A stretch of DNA of 64,000 nt from Xanthomonas sp. AM6 (lineage in GTDB: Bacteria > Pseudomonadota > Gammaproteobacteria > Xanthomonadales > Xanthomonadaceae). The translations under genes were made by a program, and so were the position numbers. Location of the stretch: contig NZ_CP106869.1 in NCBI RefSeq assembly GCF_025665335.1, positions 3,622,501 through 3,686,500 of the forward strand, read 5' to 3'. The notes beneath the pieces were generated by a model. It worked only from the letters and a program-made list of their open reading frames with translations, did not search any database and was not told the origin of the DNA. The number at the start of each line of letters is the position of its first letter. The stretch's first letter is position 1. Below are positions 11,027 through 20,363 of this stretch, piece after piece.

Positions 11027-12010
11027 TCAGTAGCGCAGCAGCGCCGAGCCCCAGGTGAAACCGCCGCCGAAGGCTTCCAGCAGCAGCAGCTGGCCGCGCT
11101 GCACGCGGCCCGACCGCACCGCCACGTCCAGCGCCATCGGCACCGAGGCCGACGAGGTGTTGCCGTGGATGTCCACCGTCACCACCACCTGGTCCATCGA
11201 CAGATCCAGGCGCTTGGCGGTGGCTTCGATGATGCGCAGGTTGGCCTGGTGCGGGATCAGCCAGTCCAGGTCGTGCTTGTCCAGGCCGTTGGCGTCCAGG
11301 GTCTCGTCGACCACGGCGTCCAGCGCCTTGACCGCGTACTTGAACACCTCGCTGCCCTTCATCTGGATGCCGCCGGCCGACGCATCGCCGGTGCCGTCGC
11401 CGAGCCCGGTGGAGATGCCGACCGGATTCCACAGCAGTTCCTTCTTGCTGCCGTCGGCGTGCAGATGGGTGCTGAGGATGCCGGTGTCGGCGTCGGCGCG
11501 CAGGACCACCGCGCCGGCGCCGTCGCCGAACAGCACGCAGGTGGTGCGCTCGGTCCAGTCGACGATGCGGCTGAGGGTCTCGGTGCCGATCACCAGCACG
11601 GTCTTGGCGTCGCCGCAGCGGATGAACTTGTCGGCCACGCTGAGCGCGTAGACGAAGCCCGAACAGGCGGCATTGACGTCCAGCGCGGCGCAACCGACCG
11701 CGCCCAGCCGCGCCTGGATCAGGCAGGCGGTGGACGGGAAGATCAGGTCCGGGGTGGTGGTGCCGACCACGATCATGTCCAGCGCGGCGACATCGATGCC
11801 GGCCGCCTCGATCGCCTTCAGCGCGGCTTCGTAGCCCAGGTCGCCGGCGGTCTGGCCCGGCGCGGCGATGTGCCGCTCGCGGATGCCGGTCCGGGTGCGG
11901 ATCCATTCGTCGCTGGTATCGACCATGTGCGACAGATCGTCGTTGGTCAACACTTTTTCAGGCAAATAGCTGCCGGTGCCCGCGATCCTGGAGTAGATCC
12001 GCTTGCTCAT
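11027..12010 (-). CDS. fabH: Beta-ketoacyl-ACP synthase III
   Basis: A 327-residue condensing enzyme that starts fatty acid synthesis by joining an acyl-CoA primer to malonyl-ACP. The Cys-His-Asn triad is present: C116 in [11 protein letters not shown], the His in [11 protein letters not shown] and the Asn in [10 protein letters not shown]. The motif [14 protein letters not shown] is typical of FabH. It lies 96 bp after rpmF in the conserved yceD-rpmF-fabH order, so it is probably transcribed from the promoter upstream of yceD. Confidence 0.97.
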   Translation of the reverse strand: MSKRIYSRIAGTGSYLPEKVLTNDDLSHMVDTSDEWIRTRTGIRERHIAAPGQTAGDLGYEAALKAIEAAGIDVAALDMIVVGTTTPDLIFPSTACLIQARLGAVGCAALDVNAACSGFVYALSVADKFIRCGDAKTVLVIGTETLSRIVDWTERTTCVLFGDGAGAVVLRADADTGILSTHLHADGSKKELLWNPVGISTGLGDGTGDASAGGIQMKGSEVFKYAVKALDAVVDETLDANGLDKHDLDWLIPHQANLRIIEATAKRLDLSMDQVVVTVDIHGNTSSASVPMALDVAVRSGRVQRGQLLLLEAFGGGFTWGSALLRY

Positions 12011-12106
12011 GCTGGTTCCTGTTGCCTGTTACGCAGGCCGCCCGCCATGGCGCGGCCTGTGAAGATGGGTGACTCCGTCCGCCGCTGCGCGATGGACGGG
12101 CACGGA

Positions 12107-12301
12107 TCAATCTTCTTCGACCTGCGAGGTCTTGGTCGCGATCACCTTCTTGCCGCGGTAGTAGCCGTCGGCGGTGATGTGGTGGCGCAGGTGGATCTCG
12201 CCGCTGGTCGGATCGGTCGACAGCTGCTTGGCGCTGAGGGCGTCGTGCGAACGGCGCTGGCCGCGGCGGGACGGGGTGACACGGGATTTCTGCACAGCCA
12301 T
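12107..12301 (-). CDS. rpmF: 50S ribosomal protein L32
   Basis: A 64-residue basic ribosomal protein starting [20 protein letters not shown], the L32 signature, with the [15 protein letters not shown] segment. The zinc-binding cysteines found in some L32 proteins are absent, as in other gammaproteobacteria. It lies between yceD and fabH, an arrangement that couples ribosome and lipid synthesis in many bacteria. Confidence 0.98.
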   Translation of the reverse strand: MAVQKSRVTPSRRGQRRSHDALSAKQLSTDPTSGEIHLRHHITADGYYRGKKVIATKTSQVEED

Positions 12302-12403
12302 GGGATTGCTCCAAACTCGGTTCGTTTACATCTGTCGTCATTACGTCGCGCAGGACGCGCGCGTCCGGCAACAACCTCAGGCAGCGGGCCGGCGGGCCGA
12401 CCG

Positions 12404-12913
12404 CTACTGTTTCTTCAGCGCCGCCAACGCCGCGAACGGGTTGGCCTTGCTCACCTCTTCCTCGGTCGCCGGCCAGTCCTGTTCGACTGCCTCGCTTCCG
12501 GGCGCCACCGGCACCAGCGGCACCGCCAGCACCAACTCGTCCTCGACCAGATCGGCGGGCCGCAGCATGCCGTCGTCCGGCACCAGCAAGGCCTCGTAAT
12601 CCGGCGGCAGCGCGGCCTCTTCGTCCTCGCTGCGGATCAATCCCAGCCGCTGCACGCTCGACACCGGCAGCAGGAAGCGCTGCAGGCTGCGCTGACAGAT
12701 CAGCGGCAGCGCGGTTTCGAGCGTCAGTTCGACGTAGGACACTTGCAGTACAGCGTCGCGGCCGAATTCCATCGTGTAGCGGCATTCGCCTTCGGTATCG
12801 GCCAGGCTGCCTTGCAGACGGGTCATCGCCGAGAGCGGCAGGCGGTCTTCGAAGACCCTGCGCGCTGCGACCATCCGCCAGGCATCCAACAGTTCGGGCA
12901 CGTTCGCGGACAT
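12404..12913 (-). CDS. yceD: YceD/DUF177 family protein (23S rRNA accumulation protein)
   Basis: A 169-residue protein of the DUF177/YceD family, linked in E. coli and plants to 23S rRNA accumulation. Typical features are the acidic middle, the C...C remnants (GECRYTM, LICQRSLQ), DLVEDELVLAVPLVP and the C-terminal NPFAALAALK. It is always found before rpmF and here lies 102 bp upstream of it. The ATG start is only a few bases downstream of the predicted transcription start. If the mRNA is leaderless this ATG would be used directly; otherwise the GTG four codons further in is the alternative. Confidence 0.9.
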   Translation of the reverse strand: MSANVPELLDAWRMVAARRVFEDRLPLSAMTRLQGSLADTEGECRYTMEFGRDAVLQVSYVELTLETALPLICQRSLQRFLLPVSSVQRLGLIRSEDEEAALPPDYEALLVPDDGMLRPADLVEDELVLAVPLVPVAPGSEAVEQDWPATEEEVSKANPFAALAALKKQ

Positions 12914-12923
12914 AAGCCGCAGA

Positions 12924-12952
12924 ATGTTAAGGACTGGCGGGGGCGCTGTCAA
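12924..12952 (-). promoter_or_regulatory. Sigma-70 promoter of the yceD-rpmF-fab operon
   Basis: On the minus strand a consensus TTGACA is followed after 17 bp by TAACAT. The expected start of transcription is about 12917, only about 4 nt before the yceD ATG, which implies a nearly leaderless mRNA. Confidence 0.8.
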
Positions 12953-13070
12953 ACCCGTCCCTGCATCCTGCCGTCCTCCCCATTCTGCGCGCCCGGCGCC
13001 CGGCTTGCCCGGCCGAACCCGCCGCCGCAGACTGCCGGCCCCGGCCTCCCCGCCGCCCTGCCGTCCGCCG

Positions 13071-13643
13071 ATGCCGCGCCTGATCCTGGCCTCCACCTCC
13101 GTCTATCGCCGCGAGCTGCTGCAGCGCCTGCGCCTGCCCTTCGACAGCGCCCGCCCGCAGGTCGAGGAGACCCCGCTGCCGGGCGAGGCGCCGCTGGCGC
13201 TGGCGCAGCGCCTGGCGTTGGCCAAGGCCGCCGCGGTGGCGGCCGGCGCGGCCGATGCCTGGGTGATCGGCTCGGACCAGGTCGCCGAGCTGGACGGCCA
13301 GCCGCTGGGCAAGCCCGGCCATGCCGCCGCGGCACAGGCGCAGCTGGCGGCGATGTCCGGGCGCAGCGTGCGCTTCCATACCGCGGTGTGCCTGCTGCAC
13401 GGCGCGCGCGCGCTGCAGGCCTGCGACCTGACCGAGGTGCGCTTTCGCGACCTGCAGGCCGAGGAGATCGCCCGCTACGTCGCCGCCGAACAGCCGCTGG
13501 ACTGCGCCGGCAGCTTCAAGTGCGAGGGCCTGGGCATCAGCCTGTTCAGCGCGATCCACAGCCGGGACCCGACCGCCCTGGTCGGGCTGCCGCTGATCGC
13601 GTTGGCCGGGCTGCTGCGCGAGGCCGGCTACGTACTGCCCTAG
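13071..13643 (+). CDS. Maf/YceF family nucleoside triphosphate pyrophosphatase
   Basis: A 190-residue Maf-like protein, closest in sequence to E. coli YceF, which hydrolyses 7-methyl-GTP. Matching motifs are LILASTSVYRRELL at the N-terminus, GSDQVAELDG, AGSFKCEGLGI and RDPTALVGLPLIAL. The family removes modified or non-canonical nucleotides, and some members affect septum formation. The start ATG follows from alignment of the PRLILASTS beginning. The gene diverges from yceD with 157 bp between start codons, the usual location of yceF homologues. Confidence 0.92.
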   Translation: MPRLILASTSVYRRELLQRLRLPFDSARPQVEETPLPGEAPLALAQRLALAKAAAVAAGAADAWVIGSDQVAELDGQPLGKPGHAAAAQAQLAAMSGRSVRFHTAVCLLHGARALQACDLTEVRFRDLQAEEIARYVAAEQPLDCAGSFKCEGLGISLFSAIHSRDPTALVGLPLIALAGLLREAGYVLP

Positions 13644-13659
13644 GGCCCGCCGGCGCGCA

Positions 13660-15510
13660 TCAGCGCCGGCCGACCCGGCACCACTGGTACGGGAACCGCG
13701 CCTGCCCGACCCACGCGTCGTGGACCGCGCACGTCCCCGGCTGCAGCATCAGGCCGTAGCGCGCCAGTTGCTGGTCGGCCAGCGCCAGCGCCTGGCGGTC
13801 GCCGGCGGCGATGTCGATGGCCCGTTCCGGCAGCATGGTCCACCGGCAACGCCCGGCATGCTCGGCCAGCGCCGCGCGTACCGGCTTGCGCGCCAGCCGC
13901 CGCATCAGCCGGCACTCCGGTCCCCGGTCCAGGCCCAGCCGCGCGGCCAGCGCATTGAGCCGCAGCAGCCGCTCGGCATTGCGGTCCACCGTCGCCGGCA
14001 GCAGCGCATAGCCCTGGCCGCGTTCGGCCAGCATCGCCCGCACGCGCGCCGCGTAGGCCGGCGATTCGGGGAAATTGGACGCCACCGACGCATACGCCGC
14101 CTGCGCCGGCAGGAACGGGATCCGCCACGACTGCGGCGCGTCGCCGACCAGCAGCACCAGGCTGCGCGCCGGCTGCGGCAGGGCCGGCGCCTGCACCCGG
14201 AACGCCGTACGCGCCCAGCGTTCGTGGCCCCAGTCGCCGCAGCCGGCCAGCGCGACCAGCGCGCAGGCGATCAGGGTCCATCGTGCCGCCGGCGCCGCGA
14301 TGCGGGCCGGCAGCAGCCGCCGCAGCCCGACCCACAGCACCAGCGGCGCCAGCAGCTCCGGCACCACCAGGTAGCGCTGGATGCTGAACACCGATTGCCA
14401 GGCCAGGTAGGCGACCACGAAGAACACCAGCAGCGCGCGCCACGCCGGCGCGGCCACGTCGCTGGCCGCCGCGGGCCGGCGCGGCCGGCGCAGCGCGGCC
14501 AGCAGCAGCGCCGCCAGCCCCAGCAGGTACAGCAGCGGCCAGACGATCTGCCGCAGGGCGACCTCGCTGACCCGGTTCGGCGCGAACGAGAAGTGCAGCG
14601 GCCAGCTCAGCCACTGCAGCCAGCCCTTCGGCAGCCAGCGCGTATCGCTGAGCGCCACCGGCTGTGCCAGCGGCGCCAGGAAATGGCTGTTGAACTGCGG
14701 GAACAGCGGGTTGCCGAAGGTCTTCCACACGCCCAGCAGCCATGGCCCGGCCAGGATCGCGAAGCCGAGCACGGTGGCCGCGGTCAGCACCGCGGCGCCG
14801 CCGACGCGCTGCCGCGCGCGGCCGCCGGCGACCAGCGCCGCCACGCCCAGGGCCAGCGCGTACAGCGCATTGGTCAGCTTGCAGGCCACCGCCAGGCCCA
14901 GCAACGCGCCGGCCAGCGCCCACCACGCGATCGCCACGCCCTGCCCGGCCGCCCGTTGCCGGCGCTGCGCGTGCAGCGCGGCCAGCAGCGCACCCAGCAC
15001 CGGCAGCGCGCTGGTGTTGTCGGCCATGGTGCCGGCGAACTCGGACAGGAACGCGGCGCTGCACATGCCGGCCAGGGCCAGCCACGGCGCCAGCCGCGCG
15101 CGGTCCAGGCGCGGGTCCAGCACTTCCCAGACGATCCCGGCCAGCAGCAGGAACGCCAGCGCATGCAGCGCGCCCATCGCGAACCCGGCCAGCGGCGCCG
15201 GCAGGCCGGTCATCAGCGCGTAGTGCAGCACGTCCAGCAGCGGATTGAAGTAGCTCTGCAACTGCGACGGCGCCAGGTCCACGCCGAGCCGGCCGTGCAA
15301 TGCGGCATAGCCGTTGTACAGGTGGTAGTTGCGCAGGTCCCAGTTGGCGTCCTGGCCCAGCAGCAGCGCCAGCAGGCCGCCGAGCAGCGCGGCGGCGACG
15401 CCCGCGGCGATCACGTTGCCGCGGCTGTGGAAGGCGAAGCGGCGGTGCAGCGCGCGCAGCAGGCGCTGGCGGCGGTTCGGGCGCGGCGATGCCGCGATGG
15501 CCGCGCTCAT
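13660..15510 (-). CDS. Polytopic membrane protein, GT-C glycosyltransferase-like
   Basis: A 616-residue protein with about ten hydrophobic segments (for example AAGVAAALLGGLLALLLG, ALLVFFVVAYLAWQSVF, WTLIACALVALAG) and a C-terminal soluble region of about 170 residues. The first loop, after the first membrane helix, has DANWDLRNYHLYNGYA. An acidic early loop of this kind resembles GT-C glycosyltransferases that use lipid-linked sugars, but I cannot assign a family with certainty. The ATG overlaps the stop of the upstream GT2 gene (ATGA), so the two are co-expressed. It ends 16 bp after the convergent maf gene. A role in transferring a sugar to a surface glycan is inferred from context. Confidence 0.7.
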   Translation of the reverse strand: MSAAIAASPRPNRRQRLLRALHRRFAFHSRGNVIAAGVAAALLGGLLALLLGQDANWDLRNYHLYNGYAALHGRLGVDLAPSQLQSYFNPLLDVLHYALMTGLPAPLAGFAMGALHALAFLLLAGIVWEVLDPRLDRARLAPWLALAGMCSAAFLSEFAGTMADNTSALPVLGALLAALHAQRRQRAAGQGVAIAWWALAGALLGLAVACKLTNALYALALGVAALVAGGRARQRVGGAAVLTAATVLGFAILAGPWLLGVWKTFGNPLFPQFNSHFLAPLAQPVALSDTRWLPKGWLQWLSWPLHFSFAPNRVSEVALRQIVWPLLYLLGLAALLLAALRRPRRPAAASDVAAPAWRALLVFFVVAYLAWQSVFSIQRYLVVPELLAPLVLWVGLRRLLPARIAAPAARWTLIACALVALAGCGDWGHERWARTAFRVQAPALPQPARSLVLLVGDAPQSWRIPFLPAQAAYASVASNFPESPAYAARVRAMLAERGQGYALLPATVDRNAERLLRLNALAARLGLDRGPECRLMRRLARKPVRAALAEHAGRCRWTMLPERAIDIAAGDRQALALADQQLARYGLMLQPGTCAVHDAWVGQARFPYQWCRVGRR

Positions 15511-16556
15511 GGCGTGTCGGCAAGCGCTGCCGCGGCGTGCGCCGGCGACGGCGACGGCGGCAACGGCAGCGCGGGGACCGCCAGATAGGCCAGGCGCTTG
15601 GCCTCGACCCGGCCGCGGGTGACCGTGTCCAGGATCAGCCCGCAGGCCAGCAGCAAGAAGCCGAGCAGCACCAGCGCCGAACACAGGATCGCGGTCGGGA
15701 AGCGCGGCACCAGGCCGGTGTGCAGGTAGGTGAGCACCAGCGGCACCGCCAGGCCCAGCGCCAGCAGCACGCAGGCGCCGAAGCCCAGCGAGAAGAACAG
15801 CAGCGGCCGCTCGGCCTTGAACAGGCGCAGGATGGTCAGCAGGATCCGGGTGCCGTCGTGCCAGGTGCGCAGCTTGCTCTGCGAGCCCTGCGGCCGCGCG
15901 CCGTAGGCGGTGGCCACTTCCGCCACCGGCATGCGCAGCTGCAGCGCGTGCACCGCCAGTTCGGTCTCGGTCTCGAAGCCGGCGGCGTGCGCCGGAAACG
16001 ACTTCACGTAGCGGCGCGAGAACACCCGGTAGCCGGACAGCATGTCGTCGAAGCTGCGCCCGAACAGGAAGCCCACGCAGCGGGTCAGCAGCACGTTGCC
16101 GACGCGGTGTCCGGCGCGATAGGCGGCGGCCTCGTCGCTGCGCCGCGCGCCGACCACCATGTCCAGCCCGTCGCGCAGCAGCCGCGCAACCAGCGCCGGC
16201 GCCATCGCCGCGTCGTAGGTCGCATCGCCGTCGACCAGCACGTACACGTCGGCCTCGACGTCGGCGAACAGGCGCCGCACCACGTTGCCCTTGCCCTGCA
16301 GCGCGACCTGCCGCACCTGCGCGCCGGCCGCGCGCGCGCGCTCGATGGTGGCGTCGCTGGAGTTGTTGTCGAACACGTGGATGCTGGCGGACGGCAGCTG
16401 CGCGGCGAAATCGGCGACCACCCGGCCGATCGTGGCCGCTTCGTTGTGGCAGGGAACCAGCACCGCGATCCGCGGCATGGCCGCGTCGTGGGCGGAGGAA
16501 AGGCTGGGCATGGGCGGCGTGCGGTCCTGCGCGACGGGCGTGGAAAGGCGCGCCAT
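15507..16556 (-). CDS. Polyprenyl-phosphate glycosyltransferase, GT2 family (GtrB/DPM1-like)
   Basis: A 349-residue GT2 enzyme. The catalytic domain (about 25-250) has VLVPCHNEAATIGRVV, VFDNNSSDAT, the DxD-type VDGDATYD and FETETELAVHAL. Two C-terminal membrane helices (about 260-320) follow, the layout of GtrB-like enzymes that put a sugar from UDP- or GDP-sugar onto undecaprenyl phosphate at the inner membrane. An internal ATG (MPRIAVLVPCHNE, codon 27) is an alternative start. It lies 6 bp after the GT39 gene and overlaps the following membrane gene, so these three genes form one unit. Confidence 0.85.
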   Translation of the reverse strand: MARLSTPVAQDRTPPMPSLSSAHDAAMPRIAVLVPCHNEAATIGRVVADFAAQLPSASIHVFDNNSSDATIERARAAGAQVRQVALQGKGNVVRRLFADVEADVYVLVDGDATYDAAMAPALVARLLRDGLDMVVGARRSDEAAAYRAGHRVGNVLLTRCVGFLFGRSFDDMLSGYRVFSRRYVKSFPAHAAGFETETELAVHALQLRMPVAEVATAYGARPQGSQSKLRTWHDGTRILLTILRLFKAERPLLFFSLGFGACVLLALGLAVPLVLTYLHTGLVPRFPTAILCSALVLLGFLLLACGLILDTVTRGRVEAKRLAYLAVPALPLPPSPSPAHAAAALADTP

Positions 16557-16562
16557 GCTATC

Positions 16563-18410
16563 TCAGCGGCGGCGCAGTTCGATCGGCTGCTCCCACCAAT
16601 CCTCGACGCTGCCGTCGCGGCCGTGCAGGCGCAGGCCGAGCCAATGCGTGCCCGGCGCCAACGCGCTGGCGTCCAGTTCGGCGCGGAAGCCGACCCGCGG
16701 ATGGCCCGGATCGGTGGAGATCTTCCAGAACGCGGTGATGTCGTAGGGCTCGCCGTAGCGCGCCTGCGCGGCGACCTTGCCGTCGAGCAGCACCTCCACC
16801 CGGGCGATGCCCACGCCGTCCTTGAACGCCCAGCCGGACACCTCGAAATGGCGCGCCAGCGTGGCGCCCACGGCGGGCGTGTCGAACCAGGCCATCGCCG
16901 GCGTCGTGCACGGGCCGGCCAGGCGCTGCGCCGGCAGCGCGAACAGCAGGAAGCGCTGGCTGCCGTGGTCGCTGGACACCACCTGCGGCGGCGGCAGCGG
17001 GCCGACCAGGTCGCACACCGCGTGGTAGCGCTGCAGCAGCAGCCGGTACTTCATGTCGCTGGGCGAGAGCACCAGCAGCCGCGGCCCGTCGCGGCGGCCG
17101 TCGCTGAGCAGGCCCCACTGGCGCAGCTGCGCGCTGCGCCCGTGCTTGTCGTTCAACGGATGCGGCAGCACCTGGATGTCGGCATCGCCCAGTTCGAAAC
17201 CGAGTTCGGCGCCGACCTTGAAGTTGTCGGCCAGCACCTGGGTGCCGGCCGGCATCGTCGCCAGTTCGCGGCGCACCGCCGAGGCCAGCGGCTGCCAGCC
17301 GGCGAAGTTGCGCGGGTAGTACTTGTCGCCGGCGGCATGTTCGCGCACCGAGGGTACCGACACCGCCAGGTAGTAGCCGAACGCGCCGACCAGGCCGATC
17401 CCGGTCAGCAGCCAGGTCGCGCGGCGCAGCCGCTTCGGCCAGCCGTTGAGGATCACCGGCGCGGCGATCAGCAGCGCCAGGTAGCCCGGCAGCGGCCAAT
17501 GGAAACTGATGCGCTCGGCATCGGTGAAGAAACCGAAGAGGAAGATGCCCAGCGTGGACACCCCACCGAGCAGACCGAAGTAGCGCCACTGCACGCGCGC
17601 GCCGCCGCTGCCGCCGCCGCGCGTGGCCACCAGCGCCACCTTCCACATCGCCACCGCCAGCAGCGGGGTGACCAGCAGGCCCTGGATCAGCACGAAGGCG
17701 ATGCCGGCGGGCTGGAAGCTCCACGGATGCCGGTCGATCAGCTGGAACCTGACCCCGGCCTCGCCGTTGTCGGCATTCCAGGCCAGCAACGGCAGCCAGG
17801 CGACGATGCCCATCGCCAGCGCCACCCACACCTGCGGATCGCGCAGCATGCGCCGGCCCTGCGGGATCAGCAGCAGCGCGATCGCGCCGACTCCGATCAC
17901 CCCGGCGAAGCGGTAGTGGCTCAGCGCGCCCAGGGTCAGGCCCAGCGCCAGTTCCACCGCGCTCATCGCCTCGACCTGGCGCAGCAGCCGCGCGCTGGCG
18001 TCCATGCACAGGATCGTCGCCAGCGCCATCGGCACGTCCGGCAGGGCCAGGATGCCGAGCGTGCCCGACAGCGGCATCAGCAGGGTCAGGCTGCCGGCGC
18101 GCCAGCCGGCGACCGCGCCGAACCAGCGCGTGGCGATGCGCGCGATCAGCCACGGCATCAGCGCCGACATCAGCAGGAACGGCGCGCGCAGCGCCAGCAG
18201 GTGGTCGCCGCCGAGGGCCACGCCCAGCCGCGCCAGCCAGGCGGTCAGCCCGGGCAGGTCCGAGTAGGCCGCGGCCAGGTGCTGGCCTTCCTGCCAGTAG
18301 AACGCCTCGTCGACGAACAACGGCAGGCGCGCGGCCGCCAGCAGCTTGGCCGCGGTGACCAGCGTCCACAACACCAGGAAGGTGCTGCGTGCACGTTGTT
18401 CGCCTTGCAT
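16563..18410 (-). CDS. ArnT/PMT-like (GT39) membrane glycosyltransferase with C-terminal beta-sandwich domain
   Basis: A 615-residue inner-membrane protein. The N-terminal half has multiple helices, and the first loop carries VDEAFYWQEGQHLAAAYSDLP, the Asp/Glu motif of ArnT/PMT family enzymes that take sugar from polyprenyl phosphate. LPDVPMALATI and SFHWPLPGYLAL are further family landmarks. The last roughly 95 residues (VSGWAFKDGVGIARVEV, then a PGHPRVGFRAELDASAL segment and GTHWLGLRLHGRDG) look like an Ig-like domain, probably periplasmic. The start is 37 bp from the divergent moxR gene, and an AGGGGAG ribosome-binding site is visible. The acceptor is unknown; LPS or exopolysaccharide is plausible. 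Confidence 0.82.
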   Translation of the reverse strand: MQGEQRARSTFLVLWTLVTAAKLLAAARLPLFVDEAFYWQEGQHLAAAYSDLPGLTAWLARLGVALGGDHLLALRAPFLLMSALMPWLIARIATRWFGAVAGWRAGSLTLLMPLSGTLGILALPDVPMALATILCMDASARLLRQVEAMSAVELALGLTLGALSHYRFAGVIGVGAIALLLIPQGRRMLRDPQVWVALAMGIVAWLPLLAWNADNGEAGVRFQLIDRHPWSFQPAGIAFVLIQGLLVTPLLAVAMWKVALVATRGGGSGGARVQWRYFGLLGGVSTLGIFLFGFFTDAERISFHWPLPGYLALLIAAPVILNGWPKRLRRATWLLTGIGLVGAFGYYLAVSVPSVREHAAGDKYYPRNFAGWQPLASAVRRELATMPAGTQVLADNFKVGAELGFELGDADIQVLPHPLNDKHGRSAQLRQWGLLSDGRRDGPRLLVLSPSDMKYRLLLQRYHAVCDLVGPLPPPQVVSSDHGSQRFLLFALPAQRLAGPCTTPAMAWFDTPAVGATLARHFEVSGWAFKDGVGIARVEVLLDGKVAAQARYGEPYDITAFWKISTDPGHPRVGFRAELDASALAPGTHWLGLRLHGRDGSVEDWWEQPIELRRR

Positions 18411-18447
18411 TGCCTTTAGACTCCCCTAAACCCGTTGCGAGAATGCG

Positions 18448-19401
18448 ATGCCTACTCCGCCCCGCTTGCCGGAAATGCTAACCGATACGCTGCGCGAGGC
18501 GCTCGCGCAGGCCCAGCAGCAGGTCAATGCGCTGGTCCTGGGCAAGCCGCAGCAGGTACGCATGGCCTTTGTCGCGCTGTTGTCCGGCGGACATCTGCTG
18601 ATCGAGGACCTGCCCGGACTGGGCAAGACCACCCTGGCGCATGCGCTGGCCGCAAGCCTGGGGCTGAGCTTCCAGCGCGTGCAGTTCACCTCCGACCTGC
18701 TGCCGGCCGACGTGCTCGGCGTGTCGGTGTACGACGCGCAGTCGCGCCAGTTCCAGTTCCATCCCGGCCCGGTGTTCACCCACGTGCTGCTCGCCGACGA
18801 GATCAACCGCGCGCCGCCGCGCACGCAGAGCGCGCTGCTGGAAGCGATGGCCGAACAGCAGGTGACGCTGGACGGCACCACCCATCCGCTGCCTGCGCCG
18901 TTCTTCGTCATCGCCACGCAGAATCCGGTGGACCTGTCGGGCACCTTCCCGTTGCCCGATTCGCAGCTGGACCGGTTCCTGCTGCGGCTGGCGCTGGGCT
19001 ATCCCAACGCCGAGTCCGAACGCGCGCTGCTCAGCGGCAGCGACCGCCGCGACCTGATCGCGCAGGCGCGGCCGCTGCTCGGCGATGCCGACATGGCCAC
19101 GCTGCGCCACGCCGTGGACCAGGTCCACGCCAGCGACGCGCTGGTCGGCTACGTGCAGGCGCTGCTGGCGCGCAGCCGCCAGCATCCGGGCGTGCGCGTG
19201 GGCCTGTCGCCGCGCGCCGGCATCGCGCTGCTGCGCGCGGCCAAGGCGCACGCGCTGCTGCTCGGCCGCGCGCATGCGCTGCCGGAGGACGTGCAGGCGC
19301 TGTTCGTGGCGGTGGCCGAACACCGGCTGGTGGCCGAACAGGAATCGGCCTCCGGGCCGGCGCTGGCCAAGGCGATCCTGCACAGCGTGGCGGTGGACTG
19401 A
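18448..19401 (+). CDS. MoxR family AAA+ ATPase
   Basis: A 317-residue AAA+ ATPase of the MoxR family, chaperone-like proteins that usually act with VWA or DUF58 proteins. Walker A is in LPGLGKTTLAHA, Walker B in VLLADEINRAPPRTQ, sensor 1 in FFVIATQNPVDLSGTFPLPD, and the MoxR helix SQLDRFLLRLALGYP follows. It heads a plus-strand operon: the DUF58 gene starts 6 bp after its stop, followed by overlapping transglutaminase and Slp genes. MoxR-DUF58-transglutaminase is a widespread trio thought to affect cell envelope assembly or stress tolerance. Confidence 0.94.
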   Translation: MPTPPRLPEMLTDTLREALAQAQQQVNALVLGKPQQVRMAFVALLSGGHLLIEDLPGLGKTTLAHALAASLGLSFQRVQFTSDLLPADVLGVSVYDAQSRQFQFHPGPVFTHVLLADEINRAPPRTQSALLEAMAEQQVTLDGTTHPLPAPFFVIATQNPVDLSGTFPLPDSQLDRFLLRLALGYPNAESERALLSGSDRRDLIAQARPLLGDADMATLRHAVDQVHASDALVGYVQALLARSRQHPGVRVGLSPRAGIALLRAAKAHALLLGRAHALPEDVQALFVAVAEHRLVAEQESASGPALAKAILHSVAVD

Positions 19402-19406
19402 CGCCG

Positions 19407-20363
19407 GTGCGCGCCCGGCTGCGCGAGTGGCGGCAGGCGCTGGCACGGCTGGCGCGGCCGCGCGATCCCGAGCCGCTGCCGGTGCGGCTGGACCGGCGCC
19501 GGATCTACATCCTGCCCACCGCGTTCGGCGGCTTCCTGGCGCTGCTGCTCGGCGCGATGCTGCTCGGCGCGCTGAACTACAACAACAACCCCGCCCTGCT
19601 GCTGGCGATGCTGCTGGGCGCGGCCGCGATGGCCAGCGCGATCGCGGCCCACCTGCAGCTGTCGGGCCTGCGCCTGGACGCGCTGTCGGCCGAGCCGGTC
19701 GCGGCCGGCACGCCGCTGCGGCTGCGCCTGGCGCTGGCGGCCGGCGACGCCCGATCCCGGCGCGGCCTGCGCGTGGCCCATGGCGGCCGCCACACCTACC
19801 TGGACCTGCACGGCGGCGGCGTCACCGAAGCCGACCTCGACCTGCCCACCGAACGCCGCGGCTGGCTGGACCTGCAGCGCATCCACGTGTCCACCACCCA
19901 GCCGCTGGGCCTGCTGCGCGCCTGGGCCTGGTACTGGCCCGACACGCCGCTGTTGGTCTACCCGCAACCGGAACGCGACGGGCCGCCATTGCCCTCCGGC
20001 GACGGCACCCCGACCCAGACCCGCCTGCATGCGCTGGGCGAGGAACTGCACCAACTGCGCCCGTACCGCGCCGGCGATGCGCCGCGCGCGATCTCCTGGA
20101 AGCACTCCGCGCGCCGCGACACCCTGCTGGTGCGCGAGTACGAACGCCCGATCGGCGTGGACGTGGTGCTGGACTGGCGCACGCTGCCGACGCTGCCCTA
20201 CGAACGCCGCATCGCGCGGCTGGCGCGCTGGGTCGACGAGGCCGAACGCGACGGCCGCCGCTATCGCCTGCTGCTGCCGGGACAGCCGCCGCTGGGCCCG
20301 GGCCGCGGCCCGCAGCACCGGCACCAGTGCCTGCGCGCGTTGGCGCTGCTGCCGCATGGCTGA
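19407..20363 (+). CDS. DUF58 domain-containing protein
   Basis: A 318-residue protein with two N-terminal membrane helices (about 30-75, FGGFLALLLGAMLLGALNYNNNPALLLAMLLG) and the DUF58 core (about 195-280) containing LRPYRAGDAPRAISWKHSARRDTLLVREYE. DUF58 is related to von Willebrand factor A domains, and proteins of this class are partners of MoxR ATPases. I chose the GTG start 6 bp after moxR because the hydrophobic segment follows at the expected distance. It overlaps the transglutaminase gene by 8 bp. The precise function is not known. Confidence 0.9.
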   Translation: MRARLREWRQALARLARPRDPEPLPVRLDRRRIYILPTAFGGFLALLLGAMLLGALNYNNNPALLLAMLLGAAAMASAIAAHLQLSGLRLDALSAEPVAAGTPLRLRLALAAGDARSRRGLRVAHGGRHTYLDLHGGGVTEADLDLPTERRGWLDLQRIHVSTTQPLGLLRAWAWYWPDTPLLVYPQPERDGPPLPSGDGTPTQTRLHALGEELHQLRPYRAGDAPRAISWKHSARRDTLLVREYERPIGVDVVLDWRTLPTLPYERRIARLARWVDEAERDGRRYRLLLPGQPPLGPGRGPQHRHQCLRALALLPHG

